Source: JANXQG01 sp963780045 | GTDB taxonomy: Bacteria; Planctomycetota; Planctomycetia; Pirellulales; Thermoguttaceae | Assembly (NCBI GenBank): GCA_963780045.1 | Contig: CAVZZZ010000001.1 | Coordinates: 4,278,001-4,342,000 of the forward strand | DNA: 64,000 nucleotides | Direction: 5' to 3' | In this document: positions 55,990 through 64,000 of the stretch, piece by piece | How the letters are laid out: every line of letters starts with the position of its first letter | Position numbering within the stretch: position 1 is the first letter of the stretch | Translations under genes and position numbers: made by a program | Notes under the pieces: model-generated | What the model was told of the DNA's origin: nothing | The model's database searches: none | Seen by the model: the letters and a program-made list of their open reading frames with translations, nothing else

Positions 55990-56702
55990 ACGGGCGTTTA
56001 CGCCCGTTCGCGGCTTCAGCCGGTAGTCGGCCCGGCATTTATGCCGGGTCAGACGCGGGCTACAATCTCTTCAATTTGTGGTCTCACCTGCTGTCATGCC
56101 CGTTTACGGGCATCCTTTCCCGCCGAATGTTCCATGAGCCGCAACTACTATTCTGAGATTAATCTCCATCTGACGTGGCACTGCAAGGAGAGCGCGCCGA
56201 TGCTCACACCGCAAATCGAGCCGGTTGCGCATCGCATCATCAAAGAACGGATTCTCAAGACGCCCGACGTTTTCATCCACGAGATTGGCGGAACGGATAC
56301 ACACATCCACATCGCACTTACCGCTCCGCCGACGCTCACCATCAGCACGTTCATCGGCCAACTCAAGGGCGCTTCGTCCCACGATGTCAACCAGCACTTT
56401 GCCACGCGCGGAAAGGTGCTCGAATGGCAAGCCGGATACGGCGTCGTCAGCTTCGGCACGAAGGATTTGCGCTGGGTACGCGATTATATCCGCAACCAGC
56501 GCGATCATCATGCCAAGGGCACGGCTGTCGATAGGCTTGAACGGATCATCGAGCATGAAGCCGCGATCGCCAGCAGGAACCCCGTAAACGGGGTTGACAA
56601 CGCCGAACAGTAACCGAAAGTGGTCTGTGTCGGCGTCCGCTTACCCGGCATAAATGCCGGGCCGAACACGGGCTAAAGCCGGAAACGGGCGTGAACGCCC
56701 GT
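55990..56702 (+). mobile_element. IS200-like/RAYT unit with inverted REP-type flanks
   Basis: Left of the transposase gene are hairpins ACGGGCGTTTACGCCCGT (55990-56007) and CCCGGCATTTATGCCGGG (56031-56048). Right of it the same two occur in inverse order (56644-56661 and 56685-56702). The spacers match too (CGGCTTCAGCCGG and GGGCTAAAGCCGG). A third pair sits at the gene edges: 56096-56113 and 56578-56595. The whole is therefore a near-symmetrical inverted unit around one gene. Confidence 0.75.
56134..56613 (+). CDS. IS200-like (REP-associated) tyrosine transposase
   Basis: The 159-aa Y1 transposase cuts and joins single-stranded DNA at hairpins. It begins MSRNYYSEINLHLTWHCKES, with the family N-terminal strand. 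The metal-binding H-x-H is in GGTDTHIHIALTAPP (about residue 59). LKGASSHDVNQHF and the catalytic tyrosine region WQAGYGVVSFGTKDL precede the helix VRDYIRNQRDHHAKG (catalytic Tyr candidates about 111 and 125). The last 20 residues overlap a palindrome. The frame is intact and the flanking hairpins are its likely substrates. Confidence 0.88.
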   Translation: MSRNYYSEINLHLTWHCKESAPMLTPQIEPVAHRIIKERILKTPDVFIHEIGGTDTHIHIALTAPPTLTISTFIGQLKGASSHDVNQHFATRGKVLEWQAGYGVVSFGTKDLRWVRDYIRNQRDHHAKGTAVDRLERIIEHEAAIASRNPVNGVDNAEQ

Positions 56703-56768
56703 CGGGCCGCACGTCGAGCCTTTGAGCGGCCGCTGACCCCGCCGCAGAACTCACCGCGTGATAAAACC

Positions 56769-59700
56769 TTAATCCGGGTCATACGCCAGCACCGGCGAAA
56801 GCCACTTCTCGGCCTCTTTGATCTTCCAGCCCTTGCGGCGGGCGTAGTCCTCGACCTGGTCCCGCGTTACGCGGTCGATGGCGAAGTAGCGCGAATCGGG
56901 ATGAGCGAAATACCAGCCGCTTACCGAGCCGGCCGGCTGCATCATGTAGCTCTCCGTGAGCGTGATACAGGCTTGCCGCTCCGCACCAAGCAATTCGAAG
57001 AGCGTCCGCTTCTCGGTGTGGTCAGGCAGCGACGGATAGCCCGGCGCGGGACGAATGCCGCGATACTTCTCCGCCAGCATGTCCGGCACGGTGAGGTTTT
57101 CGTCCTTGCCGAAGCCCCATTCGCGTCGGGCGATTTCGTGCAGCCGCTCGGCGAAAGCCTCGGCCAACCGGTCGGCAATGACTTTGGCCATGATGGCGTT
57201 GTAATCGTCGTGATCGGCCTCGCAGCGGCGGACCAGCTCGTCCGTGCCGAGGCCGCCAGTGACCGCGAAGCCGCCGAGGTAGTCCTTGCGTCCGCTTTCC
57301 GGCGGGGCGATGAAGTCGGCGTTGCAATAGAAGCACTTTCGCGATTCGCTCAGCCACTGCTGCCGCAAGTGGTGCAGCCGGACCTTGTTCTCGCGGCGAG
57401 TGTCGTCTTCGAAGAGGATGATGTCGTCGCCATCGGAAGCCGCCGGCCAGAAGCCGTATACGCCCGCCGCGCGGAGCCAGCGGTTCTCGATGATGCGGTC
57501 CAAGAACCGCCGGGCGTCATCGAAAAGCTTGCGGGCTTCGAGGCCGCGCTGGGGATGATCGAGAATCTCGGGGAACTTGCCGCGCATCTCCCAGGCCGCG
57601 AAGAACTGCGCCCAGTCGATGTACGGCACCAGCTCGGCCAGCGGATAGTCGGTAAACGTCCGCACGCCGATGAAGGAAGGCACGGGAATATCAACGGCGG
57701 CCCAGACAGTCTGGAAACGGCCCTCGACCGCCTCGCGATGGGAAACGAGCTTGAGCTCGTGCTTCCGCTGATGGGCGGCGACCATTTCGGCCTGCAATGC
57801 GCGGTTCTCGGCGTCAAACTGCGGGCGCTTCGCCGCCGAGAGCAGCCGCTCGCAGACGGGCACGCAGCGCGAGGCGTCTTTCACGTGGACGACTTCGCGC
57901 ATAGGCCGGAGCGATCTTCACCGCCGTATGGCGCGGGCTGGTCGTCGCGCCGCCGATCAAAAGCGGCACGTCCATGCCTAGCCGCTGCATCTCGCGGGCG
58001 ACGTGGACCATCTCCTCAAGGCTCGGCGTGATCAGCCCGCTCAGGCCGATGATGTCCGCATGTTCGTCGCGTGCGGTTTGCAGGATCTTTTCGCACGGGA
58101 CCATCACGCCGAGATCAACGATGCGGTAGTTGTTGCAGCCCAGCACGATGCCGACGATGTTCTTGCCGATGTCGTGAACATCGCCTTTGACGGTAGCCAT
58201 GACAATCGTGCCGCGGGTCTTTGTTCCCGACTCGTCTGCTCCCTTTCTCCCTTTCTCCCTTTCTCCCCTTCTCGCCTCCTTTTGCTTCTCCGCTTCCATA
58301 AACGGCATCAAGTACGCCACGGCCTTCTTCATCACGCGGGCACTCTTGACGACTTGCGGGAGGAACATCTTGCCGTCGCCGAAGAGGTTGCCCACGACCT
58401 GGATGCCGGCCATGAGCGGGCCCTCGATGATTTCCAGGCCGGTGGCGTACTTCTGCCGGGCCTCTTCAACGTCCGCTTCGATGAAGTCGACGATGCCGTG
58501 GACGAGCGAGTGCTTGAGCCGCTCTTGCACCGTCGCGTGCCGCCAGGCCGGATCGGCCTTGTCCTCCTGCGCGGCTTTTCCTTGCAATGTCGCGCCGTGC
58601 GCGATGAGCCGCTCGGTGGCGTCCGGTCGGCGGTCAAAGATCACGTCTTCAACCCGCTCCCGCAAGGTCGGCTCGATGTCATCGTAAACCGCCAACTGGC
58701 CGGCGTTCACGATGCCCATGTCCAGTCCGGCGTGGATGGCATGGTAAAGGAAGGCCGCATTGAACGCCTCGCGAACTGTGTCGTTGCCCCTGAAAGCGAA
58801 CGAGACGTTGCTCACGCCGCCGGAAATCTTCACGTCCGGCAGCAGCTCCTTGATCTTTCGCGCGGCCTCGATAAAGTGTACGCCGTAGCGGGCGTGCTCC
58901 TCCATACCGGTGCCGATGGCCAGGATGTTCGGATCGAAGATGATGTCGGCCGGCTTCATGCCAGCCTTTTCAGTGAGCAGCTTGTAGGCCCGCCGGGCGA
59001 TGCGGACCTTGTCCTCGACGGTGACGGCCTGGCCCTGCTCGTCGAACATCATCACCACGCAGGCCGCGCCGTACTTTTGCACGAGCCGGGCGTGGGCGAG
59101 GAACTCGTCCTCGCCTTCCTTGAGGCTGATCGAATTCACGATCGGCTTGCCCTGCACGCACTTCAGCCCCGCTTCCAGTACCGGCCAACTCGAGCTATCG
59201 ATCATCACCGGCACGCGGGCAATATCCGGCTCGGCGGCGATCAGGTTGAGGAACTCGGTCATCACCTTGGGGCCGTCCAAAAGTCCCTCGTCCATGTTGA
59301 CGTCGATGATGTTCGCGCCGCCTTCCACCTGCTGTCGGGCAACGGAAACCGCCTCGGCCAGATTGCCGTCGCGTACCAGCCGGGCGAAGCGCTTCGAGCC
59401 GGAGACGTTCGTCCGCTCGCCAATCATCGTGAACGTGCTGTCGGGCCGGAAAACGTATGGCTCAAGCCCGCTGACGGTCGTGTTGCGGCTTGCACGCGGA
59501 GGCGCGCGCGGCGTCTTGTCGTGCATGGCGTCAGCGATCGCGCGGATGTGGGCGGGCGTGGTCCCGCAGCAGCCGCCGACGATGTTCACCCAACCGTTGG
59601 CGGCGAACTCGCCCAACACGGCCGCCATTTGCTCCGGCGTCTCGTCGTAGCCGCCGAACTCGTTGGGCAGCCCAGCGTTGGGATGGCAGCTTGTGAATCG

Positions 59701-60588
59701 CGGGCAAAGCTGCGACAGTTCCTCGACGTACGGCCGCATCATGGCGGGGCCGAGAGCGCAGTTGATGCCGACGCTAAACAAGTCCGCATGCTCGATCGAA
59801 GAGAGGAACGCGGCCAGCGTTTGTCCAGAAAGCGTCCGCCCGCTGCGGTCGGTAATCGTCACCGAGACCATCACCGGCAGCTTGACTTGCCGCTTGCTGA
59901 ACAAGTCTTCGATTGCGAACAGGCACGCCTTAAGGTTAAGCGTATCGAAGACGGTTTCCGCCAGCAGCATGTCGGCACCACCGTCGACGAGGGCCTCTGC
60001 CTGTTCGTAGTACGAGGCCACGAGGTCATCGAACGTGACCGCCCGATAGCCGGGATTGTTCACGTCCGGTGACAGCGAGGTGGTGCGGTTCGTCGGGCCG
60101 ATCGACCCGGCTATGAAGGGACCGGAGAGAGAAGGGGAGAAAGGGAGAAGGGGAGAAGGGGAGACATCCGACGATTTCTTTCTCCCCTTCTCCCCTTCTC
60201 CCCTTCTCCCCTTCTTGCCTTCTGCCGTAAACTCCGCCACCGCTCTCTTTGCACAAGCCACGGCTGCCAGATTAATCGCCCTGACCTGCCCGATCAGGTC
60301 GTAATCGGCCATTGAGACGCTGTTGGCGTTGAATGTGTTCGTGCAGACGATGTCAGCCCCGGCGTCCAAGTATCCGCGATGGATGCCGACAATCGCCTCC
60401 GGCTGCGTGATCGAGAGGAGATCGTTACAGCCCTTCAGATCGCGCCCGTGCGCGGCGAACTGCGCGCCGCGGTACTGCTCCTCGCCAAAGCGGAACTGCT
60501 GGATCATCGTGCCCATTGCGCCGTCGAGAATGGCGATGCGCTGGGCAAGAAGCTGGCGAAGTTGATGATAGGGTGATTGATCGTCCAT
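56769..60588 (-). CDS. metH: Cobalamin-dependent methionine synthase, frameshifted, with two in-frame insertions
   Basis: MetH methylates homocysteine using methyltetrahydrofolate and cobalamin. Modules in order: homocysteine domain (ILDGAMGTMIQQFRFGEEQY; zinc ligands in VGGCCGTTPAHIRA), pterin domain (MIGERTNVSGSKRFARLVRD), cap, B12 domain with the cobalt ligand His in KGDVHDIGKNIVGIVLGCNN, and AdoMet reactivation domain (REVVHVKDASRC to WYFAHPDSRYFAIDRVTRDQ). The frame breaks at 57896-57900, between IAPAYA and REVV; restoring one GC gives 1274 codons. Extra Lys/Arg/Pro-rich stretches at about residues 123-157 and near 770-787 come from purine-rich repeats. Confidence 0.93.
58228..58278. repeat. 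Pyrimidine-tract insertion in metH (B12 region)
   Basis: Repeated CTCCCTTTCTCC units on the plus strand encode an extra Lys/Arg/Glu-rich stretch (REKGRKGADESG) just before the conserved B12-binding DVHDIG segment. Confidence 0.7.
60119..60228. repeat. Mirror/inverted purine-pyrimidine insertion in metH (homocysteine domain)
   Basis: GAGAAGGGGAGAAGGGG units (60127-60161) are followed 18 bases later by their inverted form CTCCCCTTCTCCCC (60179-60214). In frame this gives an insertion of about 35 residues of Lys/Arg/Gly and Ser/Pro. Confidence 0.8.
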
Positions 60589-60748
60589 CCAAATACGTCC
60601 GTTAATGCCGTCAAATTCTACCTCAGTTAAACCGGGTTTTCCAGACCCTTTGATGCGCGGCCGGCCGCGAATGCTTTTGAACCGCCCGCAGGATCATTGT
60701 GGCCTGCGCCCTTGCCGCGCTTTGCGGCAGACCGTAAGCTAATGCGGC

Positions 60749-61288
60749 ATGAACAAGTTGAATACGGACAACCAGCGCCGCGTGCTGGCCGAGGGAAAGT
60801 TCTTGCGGCTGGTGGCCCAATCGGGCTGGGAGTGGGTGGAACGGACCAACTCCAGCGGCGCCGCGCTGATTGCGGCTGTCACCAACGACCAATGTCTCGT
60901 CCTGGTCGAGCAGTATCGAATTCCGCTGGGATGCCGCGTGTTGGACTTGCCGGCAGGACTGGTGGGCGACGATCCGGGCACGGCAAGCGAGGCGACGATC
61001 GACGCCGCACGGCGCGAGCTGTTCGAAGAGACGGGCTACGAGGGCGGCGACTGGCGGTTCATCCTCACGGGACCCTCCTCGCCGGGACTGACGACTGAGG
61101 CCTATTCGCTTTTCGTCGTCCGCGGCGCGAGACGGACCGGGGCCGGCGGCGGCGACGCGCACGAGAGCATAGAAGTCCATGCCGTGCCGCTGGCGGAACT
61201 TGACGCCTGGCTGGCTGACAAACGGCAAAGCGGCGTAGTGATCGACCCGAAGATTTACGTGGGCAGGTATTTTCTTGAGCGGCAATGA
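60749..61288 (+). CDS. Nudix hydrolase (ADP-ribose pyrophosphatase-like)
   Basis: The 179-aa product carries a complete Nudix box in GLVGDDPGTASEATIDAARR ELFEETGY (G-x5-E-x7-R-E-x-x-E-E-x-G). It also has LVLVEQYRIPLGCRVLDLPA, the upstream strand typical of ADP-ribose pyrophosphatases, and a proline-containing SSPGLTTEAYSLFV segment after the box. Such enzymes cleave ADP-ribose and related sugar nucleotides. It overlaps the next gene by 4 bases. It is divergent from metH. Confidence 0.9.
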   Translation: MNKLNTDNQRRVLAEGKFLRLVAQSGWEWVERTNSSGAALIAAVTNDQCLVLVEQYRIPLGCRVLDLPAGLVGDDPGTASEATIDAARRELFEETGYEGGDWRFILTGPSSPGLTTEAYSLFVVRGARRTGAGGGDAHESIEVHAVPLAELDAWLADKRQSGVVIDPKIYVGRYFLERQ

Positions 61289-62346
61289 CCGCGATGCGTT
61301 CTTTCTACGACAACATCGTGGAACTAATCGACGCCGGCACACCTGTTGCCGTCGCGCTGGTGCTGTCCGCACAAGGCTCGACGCCACAATGCACCGGCGC
61401 GAGGGCGATTATCAACGATTCGGGCCTTCTCGCGGGCACGGTGGGCGGCGGTATGGTTGAGGCGCAGGCCATTCGCTTGGCGCGTGAAACATGTCAAACG
61501 GGCAAGCCGCGCGTCTTCGAGTGCGAAATGACGAACCTCGATCCCGGTGTGGAGGCCGCGGTCTGCGGCGGAACGATGCGAGTTCTTATCGATCCCACGG
61601 CCGCCAAGCATCGCGCGTGCGTCGCCGAAGCGGCGCGTGCCTTGGCGGAACGCCGCCGGGGTTGTCTCGTCACCACAATCAGTTTGTCGGAGCAGGGCCA
61701 CGTTGAAGTTGACGTCCGCTGGCTGCCGGAGCCGTCGCTTCTTGCCGTTCCCAAGTTTCCCGGCGAAGAGGCGATTCAATCGTGCCTTGCGAGCGGCTTG
61801 CCGCATCGTTTCGTCGCCGGCCCGACCTCCGCCGGAATGGCCGAGGAAGTCTTTGTCGAGCCGGTCGTGCCACCACCGCTGCTGGTGGTCGCCGGTGGCG
61901 GGCACGTCGGCCGGGCGGTTGCCTTGGAGGCCGTCCGCGTCGGCTTTGAGGTCACGCTGATCGACGATCGGCCCGAATTTGCGGACCCCGCGAGCTTCCC
62001 GCCAGAAATACAGGTCAAGTGCGGACCGGTTGCCGACGAGATCGCGGCTTGCCCCTTGGACGCGGAGAGTTTTGTCGTCCTAGTGACGCGCGGCCACCGG
62101 CACGATGCCGTCGCATTGGCCAAGTGCATCCACCGGCCGCTGGCCTATCTGGGGATGATCGGCAGCCGCCGGAAAGTGGCCTTCGTTCGCAAGAACTTCC
62201 TGGAGAAGGGCCTGGCGACGGCGGAGGAATTCGATCGCGTGCGGGCGCCGATCGGGCTGGATATCGGCGCGGTGACGGTGCCGGAAATCGCCGTAAGCAT
62301 CGTTGCCCAGCTTATTGCCGTGCGGCGAAAGGCGGCGCTCGCATGA
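61285..62346 (+). CDS. xdhC: XdhC/CoxI-family molybdo-enzyme maturation protein
   Basis: The 353-aa product has the N-terminal XdhC/CoxI domain (VLSAQGSTPQCTGARAIIND, GTVGGGMVEAQAIRLARE). A linker and a C-terminal Rossmann domain follow (LLVVAGGGHVGRAVALEAVR; VLVTRGHRHDAVALAKCIHR; YLGMIGSRRKVAFVR). XdhC proteins bind molybdenum cofactor and add the sulfido ligand before insertion in xanthine dehydrogenase-type enzymes. It overlaps both neighbours by 4 bases, in one operon with Nudix and mocA-like genes. The client enzyme is not in this window. Confidence 0.92.
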   Translation: MTAMRSFYDNIVELIDAGTPVAVALVLSAQGSTPQCTGARAIINDSGLLAGTVGGGMVEAQAIRLARETCQTGKPRVFECEMTNLDPGVEAAVCGGTMRVLIDPTAAKHRACVAEAARALAERRRGCLVTTISLSEQGHVEVDVRWLPEPSLLAVPKFPGEEAIQSCLASGLPHRFVAGPTSAGMAEEVFVEPVVPPPLLVVAGGGHVGRAVALEAVRVGFEVTLIDDRPEFADPASFPPEIQVKCGPVADEIAACPLDAESFVVLVTRGHRHDAVALAKCIHRPLAYLGMIGSRRKVAFVRKNFLEKGLATAEEFDRVRAPIGLDIGAVTVPEIAVSIVAQLIAVRRKAALA

Positions 62347-62945
62347 TCGTTGCTGTCGTGCCCGCCGCCGGTCAATCGCGCCGCATGGGCGCGTGCAAAC
62401 AGCTCCTGCCCTTCGCAGGCACGACGGTTATCGGGCACGTTGTCGACGAGCTGCTGCGAAGCCGTGTCGCTGAGGTCCGTGTCGTTGTCGGGCATCAGGC
62501 CGATCGGCTGCGGGAAGAGCTTGCCGCTCGAAACGTCCGCATCATCCTCAACCCGGATTACGAGCGTACCGACATGCTGGCGTCGATTCGTTGCGGGCTA
62601 ACCGGCCTTCCGGCGGAGTGCCAAGCGGTGCTGGTCGCATTGGGCGATCAGCCGGCCATTCGCGCGGAACTGGTAGACGCCATGATCGACCGCTTTGCCG
62701 CTGCCGGCCGCGGCATCGTCGTTCCAACCCACGCCGGCCGCCGCGGGCACCCTCTCTTGCTGGCAACTTCATACCGCGAGGAGATTATGGCCGGTTACGA
62801 CGACGTTGGTCTCCGCGGGCTGCTGGCTGCGCATTCCGCCGACGCGCTTGAACTGCCGATTTCAGAGTCCCTGGTACTTACCGACATGGATTATCCGGAG
62901 GACTACCAGCGCGAGTTGGCGCGGCACGAACAAGGCGGGAGCTGA
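62343..62945 (+). CDS. mocA: Molybdenum cofactor cytidylyltransferase-like (MocA/MobA family)
   Basis: The 200-aa nucleotidyltransferase begins MIVAVVPAAGQSRRMGACKQ LLPF (the G-x-S-x-R-M-G...K nucleotide-binding signature). It also has RIILNPDYERTDMLASIRCG, LVALGDQPAIRAELVDAMID (metal-binding G-D-Q-P) and GRRGHPLLLATSYREEIMAG. The combination ALGDQP plus R-G-H-P is typical of MocA, which makes molybdopterin cytosine dinucleotide. Genetic coupling with xdhC supports this over other sugar nucleotidyltransferases. Confidence 0.9.
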   Translation: MIVAVVPAAGQSRRMGACKQLLPFAGTTVIGHVVDELLRSRVAEVRVVVGHQADRLREELAARNVRIILNPDYERTDMLASIRCGLTGLPAECQAVLVALGDQPAIRAELVDAMIDRFAAAGRGIVVPTHAGRRGHPLLLATSYREEIMAGYDDVGLRGLLAAHSADALELPISESLVLTDMDYPEDYQRELARHEQGGS

Positions 62946-63073
62946 TGCGACAGACCGGCGATTATGGGCCCTCGTCGGAAAACGACGGAATCTTGACAGG
63001 CGGTTGCGATCGGTTACGCTGTGGATTACGACCCGATTTCGCAACTGCTTTCCCGATTTCAACAACGTTGGCC

Positions 63074-64000
63074 ATGCGCGTCCTTTGCCCCCATTGCCAG
63101 CACTCGATCGAGGTGGTCGATAGCGACCCGCTGGGCGATATTTCTTGCCCCGATTGCGGCAGCGGTTTCAGCCTGATTGCGGAGACGGTCCCCTATGTTC
63201 CGGGCCGCATCCGCAGGCTGGCGCATTTCGAGTTGTTGGAGAGCGTTGGGGGCGGCCAGTTCGGCACGGTCTGGAAGGCGCGCGACACGAAGTTGGACCG
63301 CATCGTGGCCGTCAAGATTCCCCGCCGCAGCCATAGCAGCGAATCGGAGGCCGAAATGTTCGTCCGCGAGGCCCGCGCCGCGGCGCAAGTCAAGCACGCG
63401 GGCGTGGTGGGTGTACACGAGGTGGGCCGCGATGGGGATACGCTCTATCTCGTGAGCGACTTCATCACCGGTTGTAACCTCGAGGAGTGGCTCTCCGGCC
63501 GGCAGTTGACGTCGCGCGAGGCGGCCGAGCTGTGCGCCAAGATCGCCGCCGCACTGCACGAGGCCCACGCGGCGGGCATCGTCCACCGCGACCTGAAACC
63601 GAGCAACGTCATGATGGACCTGGCCGGGGAGCCGCACCTCACCGACTTCGGCCTGGCGAAGCGCGAGGCGGACGAGATCACCATGACCGTCGATGGCCAG
63701 ATCATGGGCACGCCCGCCTATATGTCGCCCGAACAGGCCCGCGGCGAGGCCCACCAGGCCGACTTCCGCAGCGACGTCTATGCCTTGGGCGTGATTCTTT
63801 TCCGCTTGCTCACCGGCGAGCTGCCGTTTCGCGGCGCCCAGCGGATGATGATCGTGCAAATTCTGCAGGACGAGCCGCCCAGCCCGCGAAAGCTGCAAAG
63901 CCGCATCCCGCGCGACCTGGAGACGATATGCCTGAAGTGCCTGCAGAAAGAACCGCGCCGCCGCTACGACACGGCCGAAGAGCTGGGCGACGAGCTGCGG
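63074..64000 (+). CDS. Serine/threonine protein kinase with N-terminal zinc ribbon (partial)
   Basis: I translated this from the ATG at 63074; it is open for 309 codons to the window edge. An N-terminal C-P-H-C ... C-P-D-C zinc ribbon (residues 5-31) is followed by a complete kinase core. The P-loop is VGGGQFGTVWKARD, the ATP Lys is in IVAVKIPRR, and the catalytic loop is GIVHRDLKPSNVMMD. The Mg motif is TDFGLAKRE, the activation segment GTPAYMSPEQARGE, and SDVYALGVILFRLLTGELPF follows. This is the Hanks-type kinase arrangement abundant in Planctomycetota. C-terminal sensor or repeat domains, if any, lie beyond the window. The substrate is unknown. Confidence 0.93.
   Translation, partial: MRVLCPHCQHSIEVVDSDPLGDISCPDCGSGFSLIAETVPYVPGRIRRLAHFELLESVGGGQFGTVWKARDTKLDRIVAVKIPRRSHSSESEAEMFVREARAAAQVKHAGVVGVHEVGRDGDTLYLVSDFITGCNLEEWLSGRQLTSREAAELCAKIAAALHEAHAAGIVHRDLKPSNVMMDLAGEPHLTDFGLAKREADEITMTVDGQIMGTPAYMSPEQARGEAHQADFRSDVYALGVILFRLLTGELPFRGAQRMMIVQILQDEPPSPRKLQSRIPRDLETICLKCLQKEPRRRYDTAEELGDELR

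Noticed and set aside
58003..60072. 689-codon plus-strand frame
   Set aside because: Antisense shadow of metH, without any recognisable motif.
60589..60748. Cobalamin riboswitch upstream of metH
   Set aside because: The spacer is only 160 bases, shared with a divergent gene, and I could not find a B12-box-like core.
63059..63898. 279-codon minus-strand frame
   Set aside because: Opposite a complete protein-kinase domain; no motifs.

Overview
The window looks like a chromosome segment of a Planctomycetota bacterium, most likely of the Pirellulales. The evidence is high G+C, a Tat-exported DUF1501 protein, several PEP-CTERM surface proteins built from beta-helix or autotransporter-like repeats, a zinc-ribbon Ser/Thr kinase of planctomycete type, many tiny toxin-antitoxin style genes, and many short palindromic intergenic repeats. 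This placement is inferred from gene content; no rRNA or tRNA gene was seen.

Layout. 1-0.9 kb: left-edge partial gene with a nuclease-like E-x-K motif, and a 55-aa protein. 0.9-4.0 kb: gene-poor stretch with a sigma-54-like promoter, then a decaying group II intron whose reverse transcriptase is frameshifted. 4.1-11.6 kb: DUF1501 protein, mtnA, purE, ald (two frameshifts), a secreted TIM-barrel-like protein and a trans-sulfuration PLP enzyme. 11.6-18.6 kb: accessory area with a broken VapC/antitoxin pair, an IS91-type remnant, a PEP-CTERM protein, an Rpn-like tail, a scrambled second copy of the PLP enzyme, a BrnT-like/XRE pair, an alpha/beta hydrolase and a DUF4058 remnant. 18.7-30.7 kb: mostly housekeeping (cca, malQ, rlmN, gltA, bcp-lysA, SDR, SPASM protein, galK). 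30.7-41.3 kb: two giant PEP-CTERM repeat proteins with repeat-rich flanks. 41.3-46 kb: Ntn hydrolase, antitoxin with truncated PIN toxin, metallophosphoesterase, ribokinase. 46.2-50.8 kb: compact nucleoside salvage cluster (DUF6899-like, upp, nupC, deoA, cdd). 50.8-56.7 kb: nucleotidyltransferase pair, a decayed PEP-CTERM gene, a repeat field, a PQQ-type beta-propeller protein, and an IS200-like (RAYT) transposase between inverted palindromes. 56.8-64 kb: metH, a Nudix-xdhC-mocA operon and a partial protein kinase.

Functional links. upp, nupC, deoA and cdd form a pyrimidine uptake and salvage unit. The ribokinase diverges from it and could use sugar released by nucleoside breakdown. mtnA, the trans-sulfuration enzyme and metH all belong to methionine metabolism but are not in one operon. 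xdhC and mocA point to molybdenum cofactor cytidylation for a molybdo-hydroxylase encoded elsewhere.

Most striking pattern. Many otherwise well conserved genes are broken by a single small indel. Eight of these (malQ, metH, rbsK twice, the PQQ protein, PEP-CTERM 1, PEP-CTERM 3 twice) are repaired by adding back one GC to a GCGC tract. Either the assembly collapses short GC repeats, or the lineage has real dinucleotide slippage; the sequence alone cannot decide. A second theme is intergenic-type repeats lying in frame inside conserved enzymes (rlmN, malQ, metH twice).
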